Shown: positions 16,279 to 24,165 of the stretch, one piece after another
Position numbering within the stretch: the first letter of the stretch is position 1
How the letters are laid out: each line of letters begins with the position of its first letter
Assembly: GCF_000698595.1 (NCBI RefSeq)
Contig: NZ_JFHC01000011.1
Coordinates: 62,001-126,000, forward strand
DNA from: Caballeronia glathei
GTDB taxonomy: Bacteria > Pseudomonadota > Gammaproteobacteria > Burkholderiales > Burkholderiaceae
Direction: 5' to 3'
DNA length: 64,000 nucleotides
Notes under the pieces: model-generated
Seen by the model: the letters and a program-made list of their open reading frames with translations, nothing else
Told to the model about the DNA's origin: nothing
Database searches by the model: none
Made by a program: the position numbers and the translations under genes

Positions 16279-16701
16279 ATGAATCAAAAATTCAGTGATC
16301 CTTTTAGCCAGTTTGCCGCGATATTCCAGCAGTACAACCTGCCCGGCTTCGACGTATCGGCCATCCTGGAATCGCGCCGCAAGGATGTGGAAGCGCTGGC
16401 CGCGACGAACCAGGTGGCGTTCGGCGGCATGCAGGCATTGCGCGACAAGCAGCTTGAAATTCTGCGCCGGACACTGAGTGAACTCGAAACGATCGCGCAG
16501 CAATTCGCGGCTTCGTCGAGCAAGCCGCCTTTCAACGCCACCGAACTCGTGCAACGCGCGCTGCGCGACGGGCTCGCCGACATGCAGGACATCGCGCGCA
16601 CCACCCAGCAGACGCAGGCAGAGGCTTATGCACTCGTCGCGAAGCGCATGGACGATGCGCTGAAGGAACTGAAGGCGTCGCTGGAACGGCCCGGACAGTA
16701 G
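16279..16701 (+). CDS. Phasin family protein
   Basis: A 140-residue amphipathic helical protein. Seen: N-terminal FSDPFSQFAAIFQQYNLPGFDVSAILESRRKDVEALAATNQVAFGGMQALRDKQ, characteristic of phasins, followed by long helices ending LKELKASLERPGQ. Phasins coat polyhydroxyalkanoate granules and control their size and number. Length is shorter than typical PhaP (about 180-190), placing it in the compact phasin group. GGGAGACGCGA upstream supports the start. Relates functionally to phaZ at 10229. Confidence 0.9.
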   Translation: MNQKFSDPFSQFAAIFQQYNLPGFDVSAILESRRKDVEALAATNQVAFGGMQALRDKQLEILRRTLSELETIAQQFAASSSKPPFNATELVQRALRDGLADMQDIARTTQQTQAEAYALVAKRMDDALKELKASLERPGQ

Positions 16702-16844
16702 CGGACTGCCGGGGTCCCGCGGCGGCGCATCGCACGCCTGCCGCCGCTACGGAACCCGCGGCCCCGCGGCTCACGCCGAGGCCATGCGGCAAGGCAGCCT
16801 GCCGGCGGCAGGAAACGCCACGCCGCCCGCAGGCGGAGGTTTCC

Positions 16845-17657
16845 ATGGAATATGATGATTTCAAGGCGTTCGAGCATACCGGCTGGGAGCATGTCGTCCA
16901 GGCCTATGAGGACTATTTCGGCCGGCTGACGGCCCAGTCCCACGGCGCGCTGCTCGATGCGCTTCGCGTCGGCGAGTCGAGCCGCATGCTCGACGTCGCG
17001 ACCGGCCCCGGCTATCTCGCAGCAGCGGCGATCGAGCGCGGCGCGACGGCGGCGGCCGTCGACTTCTCGGCGTCGATGATCGCCCACGCGCGGCAGGCGT
17101 ATCCCGAAGTCGAATTCCAGGTGGCGAGCGCCGACCATCTCCCGTTCAGCAGCGAAAGTTTCGACGCCGTCGGCATCAGCTTCGGCATGCTGCATTTTCC
17201 GCAGCCCGAACAGGCGCTGAGCGAGGCCGCGCGCGTGCTGCGCCCGGGCGGACGCGTCGCCTTCACGGTATGGGCCGGCCCCGACAAGGCCGTCGGCATG
17301 CAGATGGTCCTGAAGGCCATCGAAACGCACGGCAAGCTCGACGTCGCTCTCCCGCCGGCGCCGCCGTTCTTCCGCTTCAGCGATCCCGGCGAGTCCACGC
17401 GCGCGCTCCTCGCCGCCGGGTTCACCGACCCGCAGGTGGACGAGGTCAGCCAGATCTGGCACCTCGTGCTGCCCGAGACGCCGTTTCACGGCCTGATGCG
17501 CGGCGGCGTGCGCATCGGGGCGCTGTTGCGGGCGCAGGAAAGCTCGGCGCTCACGAAAATCGAACGCGACGTGAGGGCGAGCGTCGCACCCTACGAGCAG
17601 CACGGCGAGCTGCTCATCCCGATGCCGTGCGTGCTCGCCTCGGCGACCAAGCCCTGA
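16845..17657 (+). CDS. Class I SAM-dependent methyltransferase
   Basis: A 270-residue soluble methyltransferase of the UbiE/Methyltransf_11 type. Seen: SAM-binding motif I MLDVATGPGYLAAAAIE (about 49-64), acidic loop AAAVDFSASMI, motif II ASADHLPFSSESFDAVGISFGMLHF and post-motif ARVLRPGGRVAFTVW. The C-terminal half is a helical cap that probably decides the substrate. GGAGG upstream fixes the start. It is monocistronic and convergent with the hybrid kinase gene. Substrate unknown. Confidence 0.9.
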   Translation: MEYDDFKAFEHTGWEHVVQAYEDYFGRLTAQSHGALLDALRVGESSRMLDVATGPGYLAAAAIERGATAAAVDFSASMIAHARQAYPEVEFQVASADHLPFSSESFDAVGISFGMLHFPQPEQALSEAARVLRPGGRVAFTVWAGPDKAVGMQMVLKAIETHGKLDVALPPAPPFFRFSDPGESTRALLAAGFTDPQVDEVSQIWHLVLPETPFHGLMRGGVRIGALLRAQESSALTKIERDVRASVAPYEQHGELLIPMPCVLASATKP

Positions 17658-17700
17658 ATGGCGCCTGACGCTCGATAGCCCGCGACGCCCTGGCGGCGGT

Positions 17701-20226
17701 TCAAGCCTGGTCGGCGAGATCCGCCAGTTCCTTTTGAAGGATCGACAGGTCGATCGGTTTCGCCAGCACGCGCACGCCGGGAATCGGCTCGCCGATCTCG
17801 GCCTTGTCCCCGTAGCCGGATACGAGCAGGACCCGCGTGTCCGGCTGAAGGTCGCGCACGCGGCGCGCGAGATCGGCGCCGGACATGCCCGGCAGCGTCA
17901 CGTCGCTCAGCACGATGTCGTAGCGGCGCTCCGCCACGAGCGGCAACGCCAGTTCCGCGCTCGGCACGGCGGTGCACGCGAGTCCGAGAATCGTCAGCAG
18001 GTCGTGCATCGCCTCGCGCGAATCCGTGTCGTCTTCCACCAGCAGCACCGAGCGCTCGCCGGGCGCGCAGCGCGCTTCCCTCGGCGCCGCGGCGACGGCC
18101 TGGCGGCCGCGGCTCGCGTCGAGCGCGGCGCGGATCTTGCGCGCGAGGTCGTCGCGGCGGTACGGCTTGCTGAGGAGGCTCACGCCGCGGTCGAGCTTGC
18201 CCTGGTGGAAGATCACGTCGCGCGTGTAGCCGGACGTGAACAGCACCGGAATGGGCGGCGAGCACGCCGCCGCGCGCCGCGCGAGTTCGGCGCTCTTCAC
18301 CTCGCCGGGCATCACGACATCGGTGAAGAGCAGATCGATCGTGAGGCCGCTTTCGATCAGCCTCAGCGCGGCGTCGCCATCCGGCGCCTTCAGGATCTTG
18401 TAGCCGAGTTCCGCGAGCATCTCGACCGCCGCGAGCCGCACGTCGGCGTCGTCTTCCACGACGAGGATCGTCTCCTGTCCGCCGACCGGCGCGCCGGCCG
18501 TGTCGCCCGTCTCTGGCGCTTCCTGCTCGCGGCAGCGCGGGAAGTAGAGGCGCACGGTGGTGCCCTGCCCCAGCTCGCTCGCGATGACCGTATGGCCGCC
18601 GCTCTGCTTGACGAAGCCGAACACCATCGAGAGTCCGAGGCCGGTGCCGCGGCCGTCGGGCTTGGTGGTGAAGAACGGCTCGAACGCATGCTCGAGCACC
18701 TCGGGCGGCATGCCGACGCCCGTGTCCGATACCGAGAGGCACAGGTATTCGCCGCGCGCGAGTTCGGACGTCTCGCGGGCCGGCTCGGCCTCGACGATCA
18801 CGTTGCTCGCCGTCAGCGTGAGCGTGCCTTCGCCGTGCATCGCGTCGCGCGCGTTGATCGCGAGGTTGAGCAGCGCGTTTTCCAGCTGGTTGCGGTCGAC
18901 GAGCACGTTCCACGGCCCGGCATCGACATGCGTGTGGACCGCGACGGTCTCTCCCAGCACGCGATGCAGCAGCTCCTGCATGCCTTCGAGCAGGCGCCGC
19001 GGATTCACCACCGCCGGCGAGAGCGGCTGGCGCCGCGCGAACGCAAGCAGTTGGGCGGCGAGCCGCGCGCCGCGCTGCACGGCGTCGGTCGCCGAGGCGA
19101 TCCTGCGCTGCGTGGCGACATCGTTGCCGGCGCTCGTCGCGAGCATCTGCAGATTGCCGCTGATCACCTGGAGCACGTTGTTGAAGTCGTGCGCGACGCC
19201 GCCCGTGAGGCTGCCGATCGCCTCCATCTTCTGCGCCTGGCGCAACTGCGCTTCGGCGGCGGCGCGCGCCGCGACCGCATCGGCGACGCGCTGTTCGAGC
19301 GTGCCGGTCAGCTGCAGCAGCGCCTCTTCAGCGATCTTGCGCTCGTGAATGTCGATGAGCACGCCGGGGAAGCGGTACGGCACGCCGGCCGCGTCGTTCT
19401 GGCAGCGCCCGTTTGCCTGCACCCAGCCGTAGCTGCCGTCGGGAAGCCGGATGCGGTACTCGGCGTTGAACGGCTCGCCGCTTTCGATCGCCTCGCGCGC
19501 GAGCCGTTCGATGCGCGCGCGGTCGTCGGGATGAAGCGAGCGGTTCACCACCGCGCGCGGCAGGCCGCGCGCCGCTTCCTCCGCGTCGACCGAAAAGCTG
19601 CGCGCAAAGCGCTCGTCGCCTCGCAGCGTGTCGGTCGCGAGGTCCCAGACCCAGGTGCCGAGCACCGCGCCCGTATTGAGCGCGAGCTGCAGGCGCTCGT
19701 TGGTCGCGCGGTACGCCGCCTCGGCGGCTTCGCGCTTGCGCTCGGACAGGACACGCTCGGTCGTTTCGACGACGACGGCCAGCACCCCGGCCGGCTTGCC
19801 GTCGTCGCCCGCGACCGGGCTGTAGTACAGGTCCATCCAGACGGCCTCGGGGCGGCCGTTGCGCAGCAGCACGAGTTTCTTTTCGCGATAGGTGAGCGTC
19901 CCGCCGCCGAGGCACGTATCCATCACGTGGCGATTGAACGACGCGACCTCCGGCCAGCCCAGCTCGACCGGCGAGCCGAGCAGATACGGGTGCCGCCCGC
20001 CCGCGAAGGCGGCGTAGGCGTCGTTATAGACCATGTAGCCCTGCCGGCCCCAGAGCATGACGAGCGGCACCGGCGACGCCAGCATCAGCCGCACGGTGGA
20101 GGCGAGGCTGCGCGTCCAGGCCCCGATCGGGCCGAGTTCGGTTTCCGACCAGTCGAACGCCTCGATGCGCCCGGCCATCTCGCCTTTCCACCCCGGGCAC
20201 CCGTGGTCCTCCGTCAAAAAGGGCAT
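17701..20226 (-). CDS. Hybrid sensor histidine kinase with two receiver domains
   Basis: An 841-residue cytoplasmic PAS-kinase. Seen in order: N-terminal PAS/PAC (about 20-150), second PAS/PAC (about 180-310, VRLPDGSYGWVQANGR), short coiled coil, HisKA with phospho-acceptor His in GGVAHDFNNVLQVISGN, HATPase with NLAINARDAM and FTTKPDGRGTGLGLSMVFGF, receiver 1 (ILVVEDDADVR, acceptor in LLFTDVVMPG) and receiver 2 (VLLVEDDTDSR, acceptor in IVLSDVTLPGMSG). No membrane segment. The HDFNN box places it in the histidine kinase group with tandem receivers. MPFLT is preferred as start (GGAG upstream); 21 more in-frame codons exist. No output regulator is adjacent. Confidence 0.92.
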   Translation of the reverse strand: MPFLTEDHGCPGWKGEMAGRIEAFDWSETELGPIGAWTRSLASTVRLMLASPVPLVMLWGRQGYMVYNDAYAAFAGGRHPYLLGSPVELGWPEVASFNRHVMDTCLGGGTLTYREKKLVLLRNGRPEAVWMDLYYSPVAGDDGKPAGVLAVVVETTERVLSERKREAAEAAYRATNERLQLALNTGAVLGTWVWDLATDTLRGDERFARSFSVDAEEAARGLPRAVVNRSLHPDDRARIERLAREAIESGEPFNAEYRIRLPDGSYGWVQANGRCQNDAAGVPYRFPGVLIDIHERKIAEEALLQLTGTLEQRVADAVAARAAAEAQLRQAQKMEAIGSLTGGVAHDFNNVLQVISGNLQMLATSAGNDVATQRRIASATDAVQRGARLAAQLLAFARRQPLSPAVVNPRRLLEGMQELLHRVLGETVAVHTHVDAGPWNVLVDRNQLENALLNLAINARDAMHGEGTLTLTASNVIVEAEPARETSELARGEYLCLSVSDTGVGMPPEVLEHAFEPFFTTKPDGRGTGLGLSMVFGFVKQSGGHTVIASELGQGTTVRLYFPRCREQEAPETGDTAGAPVGGQETILVVEDDADVRLAAVEMLAELGYKILKAPDGDAALRLIESGLTIDLLFTDVVMPGEVKSAELARRAAACSPPIPVLFTSGYTRDVIFHQGKLDRGVSLLSKPYRRDDLARKIRAALDASRGRQAVAAAPREARCAPGERSVLLVEDDTDSREAMHDLLTILGLACTAVPSAELALPLVAERRYDIVLSDVTLPGMSGADLARRVRDLQPDTRVLLVSGYGDKAEIGEPIPGVRVLAKPIDLSILQKELADLADQA

Positions 20227-20338
20227 GTGCTTGTCTCCGCCCGCTCCTGTCCTGTGGTGTCGAGCCGGATCCCATCCGGGACGATCCATGGCGATCCGCG
20301 TTTCGTTGCAGCAGTTCCCGGCCCTGAATGGCGCCCTT

Positions 20339-20355
20339 CTGGAATTCTATTCCAG
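20339..20355. promoter_or_regulatory. Perfect inverted repeat upstream of the hybrid kinase gene
   Basis: CTGGAAT-TCT-ATTCCAG has perfect 7-base arms, located 113 bases upstream of the kinase start. It is a candidate operator. It lies in the 176-base gap between the DUF3857 gene stop and the kinase start, both on the minus strand. Confidence 0.4.
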
Positions 20356-20370
20356 GCACGACCCTAAAAC

Positions 20371-20398
20371 GTACTGCGACGTACTGCGACGTACCGCG
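20371..20398. repeat. Short tandem repeat of GTACTGCGAC
   Basis: Two exact copies of the 10-mer GTACTGCGAC (20371-20390) are followed by a third, partial copy GTACCGCG. The repeat ends five bases before the stop codon of the DUF3857 gene. The ten-base period matches about one DNA turn, so it may be protein-binding or only a slippage product. Confidence 0.6.
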
Positions 20399-20402
20399 CG
20401 CC

Positions 20403-22289
20403 TCAGCGCTCGGCCGCCTTCACGATGATCTGCGCCTGCGTATCGCGCTCCATCTTTTTCAGCGCGGCCACCTCGGCGTCGAAATCGGCGGGCGTGCAGA
20501 CCTGCTTGCCGAAGTCGGCGCGCAGCCTGCGCGTCATCTGCACGACGTTCGTCCCCGGGTCGAGCACGTAGCGCGAGCGGAAATCGAAGGACGCGCTCCT
20601 GACCTCCGCGTTGTCGGGCAGGTCGACGACGCGCACGCCCTTCGGCAGCGCGATCTGCGCGATCTCGTCGAACTCGCCGCCCACGCACACGTAAGGCTGC
20701 GTGCGCACGCGCTCCGAGAGCGCACTGCGCACCTGCGTCGCGATGCCGCCCGAGAGGCTCGTGAGCGCGGGCAGCGCGGTCGTGCCGGTCGGCCACACGA
20801 CGTTGTCGAGCGTGCCGCGCAGCGTCGTGGCGAGGGGCCCGGCGTTCGCGTCGAGCTCGCTCGTCGTAAGCGACGCCGTGCCGCGCAGGTTCGTGTAGCG
20901 CAGACGGTCGGCGGCGATCTGGCCGCGGCGCTGCGCGGTCGCGCCGCGCAAGCCCGTGCGCTCCATTTCCGCGCTCCAGCCCGCGTCCTCGACCCGGTAC
21001 GAGAACGCGGCGCCGCCGTCCCTGGCAACGTCGATCTGCAGGCGCGCGGTGCGCGAGAGCGGCTGCGTGGCGGGCGTGCGCGAGAGCGTGCCCGAGTCGA
21101 CGAGGAGCGTGGGCCGGTCCATGTCCGTGAGCGGCAGATAGCCGAACTCGATGCTCGACGCCGTCGAATCAGCGTAGAGCCCGAGATCCGGCAGCCAGGT
21201 GATCACGTGGTTGATCGCGCCCGAGCCGTAGCCGGGCACGGCGGGCAGCGAGTACACCGAGCCCAGGCTGATCAGCGCCGGCTCGCTGCGGATGCCGGCC
21301 GCCGCGAGCAGCGCGCCGTAAAGCGCGACGTGATCCTTGCAGTCGCCGTAGCGGTTCGCGAGGACCTCGGCGGCCCGGTGCGGAATCGCGGGGCTCTGGC
21401 CGATGAAGAACGCCACGTAGCGGATATTGCGGCGCACCCAGTCGTAGAGCGTCTGCGCCTTCGCGCGGTTGTCCGGGTCGTTCAGCGTCAGCGCGCGGGC
21501 CAGATTGACGATGGCCGGATCGTTCACGGAAGTGTCGGCGGCGGGTTCGCGATAGCTCGCTGCGAACGACGCGTAGTCCGGAAACGTCGAGACCATCAGC
21601 CGGTCGCCGTAGTTCGCATACGCGATGGCGCCGTTCTCGATGCGATCGAAGCTGAGCCGGCTGTAGCGGAACTCGTAGCGCGTGCGGCCGTTTTCCGTGA
21701 CGGGCGGCAGCGCGACGTAGCCGCGGGCGTCCGAATACAGCGTCTTTCCGGCGGGCAGGTCGAAGATGAGCGTCTGGCTCTCGACCGGCCTGCGGCCCGG
21801 CTCGACGAAATAGTTGAACTGGCCGGCGACGACCGGCGTCGACTGGCTCTTGTGAAAGCGCAGATAGACGCTCGACCCGACGCCGACGCCCGGAAAGATC
21901 ACCGCCTTGAGCTTCGCGTCCTGGAAGGTCGGCGCGCCGGCCGACCGCGGCTCCTGGATCTCCCGGATCTGGTCCGGCGACACGGTGTGTCTCACGCCGT
22001 CGCGGTCGATCGCGTACGCATCGACGATATCGACCTTCGCCACGCTGCGGTCGAACCAGACGTAGCGCTGCGCGATCTCGTCGATGCCGGCGGGGGTATT
22101 GGCGCGCAGGACCGTGGCGTCGTCCTCGGTAACCGAGCCGTCTTCCCCGACCACGAAAAGATGCACGTCGCTCACGACCGTGGACGGCTCGTCCGGATGG
22201 TCCGCTGCGCCCGCCGCAAGCGGTGCGCCGCCCGCCAGCGCACAGGCGATCAGCAGGCGGCGCACGACGTCGAACGAATGGGTGAGCAT
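20403..22289 (-). CDS. Exported DUF3857/transglutaminase-like protein
   Basis: A 628-residue predicted periplasmic protein. Seen: signal peptide (VVRRLLIACALAGGAPLAAGAA), an N-terminal DUF3857 region (about 40-210), then a transglutaminase-like core with catalytic Cys in NRYGDCKDHVALYGALLAAAG, His in GAINHVITWLPDLG and Asp in LYADSTASS, and a C-terminal beta-rich part of about 230 residues. The family is widespread and its substrates are unknown; cysteine-protease or amidase action on envelope material is possible. MLTHSF is taken as start because it begins the signal peptide and has GAGG upstream. Confidence 0.88.
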   Translation of the reverse strand: MLTHSFDVVRRLLIACALAGGAPLAAGAADHPDEPSTVVSDVHLFVVGEDGSVTEDDATVLRANTPAGIDEIAQRYVWFDRSVAKVDIVDAYAIDRDGVRHTVSPDQIREIQEPRSAGAPTFQDAKLKAVIFPGVGVGSSVYLRFHKSQSTPVVAGQFNYFVEPGRRPVESQTLIFDLPAGKTLYSDARGYVALPPVTENGRTRYEFRYSRLSFDRIENGAIAYANYGDRLMVSTFPDYASFAASYREPAADTSVNDPAIVNLARALTLNDPDNRAKAQTLYDWVRRNIRYVAFFIGQSPAIPHRAAEVLANRYGDCKDHVALYGALLAAAGIRSEPALISLGSVYSLPAVPGYGSGAINHVITWLPDLGLYADSTASSIEFGYLPLTDMDRPTLLVDSGTLSRTPATQPLSRTARLQIDVARDGGAAFSYRVEDAGWSAEMERTGLRGATAQRRGQIAADRLRYTNLRGTASLTTSELDANAGPLATTLRGTLDNVVWPTGTTALPALTSLSGGIATQVRSALSERVRTQPYVCVGGEFDEIAQIALPKGVRVVDLPDNAEVRSASFDFRSRYVLDPGTNVVQMTRRLRADFGKQVCTPADFDAEVAALKKMERDTQAQIIVKAAER

Positions 22290-22451
22290 GGGTGGATGGC
22301 CTCGTCGCGGGGCCGGCGCATGACGACAGTCCATCGTACCGTACATCGCTTCGCGCGCGCTGTTCCTCTCACGCGTGCACCGATTTGCACCGTAATTCAC
22401 CGATTCTCATCAATTCGCACCTTGTGTGTGCATTTTTGTATCATGTTGCGA

Positions 22452-22457
22452 TATAAT
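22452..22457 (+). promoter_or_regulatory. Consensus TATAAT -10 box before the HPP-CBS gene
   Basis: A perfect TATAAT stands in an unusually AT-rich stretch (22380-22460) about 30 bases before the GTG start of the HPP-CBS gene. The -35 at 17-base spacing is poor (TGCATT), so an activator may be needed. Confidence 0.45.
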
Positions 22458-22482
22458 TTCGAGATAGACGCGAAGCAAGACG

Positions 22483-23709
22483 GTGCCGCCTTACGGGCGC
22501 ACCGGCGCGCCCACCGGTCCCGTTTCCCTTTCAGGTCCTCATTTGTTGCAATCCACGCTCGTTCGCTGGCTGCTCAGCTTTGCCCCCGCCCCGGTCGCCC
22601 TGAAGTGGCCGGAACGCGTGCGCGCGTGCGTGGGCGCGTTGATCGGCATCGTGCTCACGGGCGGCCTCACGCAGATCACCGTCGGCGAAGCGGGGATGAT
22701 CCCGCTCCTCGTCGCCCCGATGGGCGCCTCCGCCGTGCTGCTCTTCGCCGTGCCGGCGAGCCCGCTCGCGCAGCCGTGGTCGATCATGGGCGGCAATCTG
22801 GCCTCCGCGGTCGTCGGCGTGACCTGTGCGGCGCTGATCCGCGATCCGGTCCACGCGGCCGCGCTCGCCGTCGCGCTCGCCATCTGCGCGATGTTCGTGC
22901 TGCGCTGCATCCACCCGCCCTCCGGCGCGGTCGCGCTCACGGCCGTGCTGGGCGGCTCGCAGGTGCACGCGCTCGGCTACGGCTTCGTGCTGGCGCCGAT
23001 CGCGCTGCAATCGGCGGCGCTGCTCGGCTCCGCGATCGTCTACCACCGGCTGACCGGACACCGTTATCCGCACGCGTGGCGCCACGCGCCCCCGGCCGCC
23101 GCCGAGCCGGCCGCGAGCCCGGCCACGCCCGGCTTTACCCGCAGCGACCTGGAAGCCGTGCTCGCGCGCCAGAGCGAACTGCTCGACATCGATCCAGACG
23201 ACCTCGAAGCGCTGCTGCGCGAGACGCAGTTGCAGGCCTACGCGCGCACCTTCAGGGAGCTCACGTGCGCGGACATCATGTCGCGCGGGGTCATCACGAT
23301 CACGCCCGCCGCCACCGTCGACGACGCGCTGCACCTGCTCACGCGCCATCACATCAAGGCGCTGCCGGTCGTCGATCCGATGCGCCGCGTGGTCGGCATC
23401 GTGACGCGCGTCGACCTTGCCGGGGCCGAGCCCGCCAGGACGTTCAAACCGGGGCTGGCGGCGGTCGGCGGGCGCCTGCCGGAACAGCCGGAAAATGAAC
23501 CGCTCGTCGCGTCGGTCATGACCGCCGATGTATGCACCGTCGAGGCGTCGACGGTAGTCTCGGAACTCGTGCCGATGTTCGCGAACTTCGGGCACCACCA
23601 CATTCCGGTCGTGGACGCGGGCGGGCGCGTCGTCGGCATGATCACCGAAGCCGATCTCATCGCCGGCCTCTACCGGCAAACGAACACGGCGCAACGGCGC
23701 TCGGCCTGA
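22483..23709 (+). CDS. HPP-family membrane protein with CBS pair
   Basis: A 408-residue protein (from GTG; TTG codons at 22543 and 22546 are alternative starts). Seen: an HPP domain of about four membrane segments (residues 45-195) containing the family HPP motif in RCIHPPSGAVALTAVLGG, a cytosolic linker, and two CBS motifs (ADIMSRGVITITPAATVDDALHLL; ASVMTADVCTVEASTVVSELVPMF) at about 262-400. HPP proteins include nitrite transporters of cyanobacteria and plastids; CBS pairs bind adenine nucleotides. Same-strand MarR and CLC-CBS genes follow at 33 and 12 bases, suggesting one operon for anion handling. Confidence 0.88.
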   Translation: MPPYGRTGAPTGPVSLSGPHLLQSTLVRWLLSFAPAPVALKWPERVRACVGALIGIVLTGGLTQITVGEAGMIPLLVAPMGASAVLLFAVPASPLAQPWSIMGGNLASAVVGVTCAALIRDPVHAAALAVALAICAMFVLRCIHPPSGAVALTAVLGGSQVHALGYGFVLAPIALQSAALLGSAIVYHRLTGHRYPHAWRHAPPAAAEPAASPATPGFTRSDLEAVLARQSELLDIDPDDLEALLRETQLQAYARTFRELTCADIMSRGVITITPAATVDDALHLLTRHHIKALPVVDPMRRVVGIVTRVDLAGAEPARTFKPGLAAVGGRLPEQPENEPLVASVMTADVCTVEASTVVSELVPMFANFGHHHIPVVDAGGRVVGMITEADLIAGLYRQTNTAQRRSA

Positions 23710-23742
23710 GCGCCACGCCCCGCCGCCCTTGACGGATCATCA

Positions 23743-24153
23743 ATGAAAGCAGCGGGTAACCTGACCAAGACGGATTTCGAGCAACTGTCGGAATTCCGCT
23801 ACCAGATGCGGCGTTTCGAACGCTTTTCCGAACGCGCCGCGCAGGGCGAAGGCATCACCCGCCTGCAGTATCTGCTGCTGCTGCACATCAAGGGCTTCCC
23901 CGAGCGCAACTGGGCGACGGTCGGCGAACTCGCGGAGCGGCTGCAGTCGCACCATCACGGCGTCGTCGCGCTGGTGACGCGCTGCGAGGCGCTCGAACTC
24001 GTCAGGCGCCAGACCAACCAGGACGACCGCCGGCAGGTGGAGGTCCATCTGGAGCCGCGCGGCGAGCAGGTGCTCGCGCGCCTCGCCGCACTGCACCGCG
24101 CCGAGCTGAAATCCCTCGAAGGCGCGTTTCGCGTGCCGCAAATCGATCTCTGA
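23743..24153 (+). CDS. MarR-family transcriptional regulator
   Basis: A 136-residue winged-helix regulator. Seen: MarR core with recognition region NWATVGELAERLQSHHHGVVALVTRCEALELVRRQTNQDDRRQVEVHLEPRGEQVLARL, including the wing DDRRQVEV. It sits between the HPP-CBS and CLC-CBS genes in the same direction and with short gaps, so it probably controls this operon. Ligand and operator unknown. GGATCATCA upstream is a weak ribosome site. Confidence 0.9.
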   Translation: MKAAGNLTKTDFEQLSEFRYQMRRFERFSERAAQGEGITRLQYLLLLHIKGFPERNWATVGELAERLQSHHHGVVALVTRCEALELVRRQTNQDDRRQVEVHLEPRGEQVLARLAALHRAELKSLEGAFRVPQIDL

Positions 24154-24165
24154 ACGAACCCCGCC

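Noticed and set aside
17734-20367. Plus-strand frame of 877 codons opposite the hybrid kinase
   Set aside because: Antisense shadow; the minus strand carries a complete PAS-HisKA-HATPase-REC-REC protein with all motifs.
20328-23498. Plus-strand frame of over 1000 codons
   Set aside because: It is antisense to the DUF3857 gene and out of frame with the HPP-CBS gene; composition is Arg/His-rich and low in aromatic residues.
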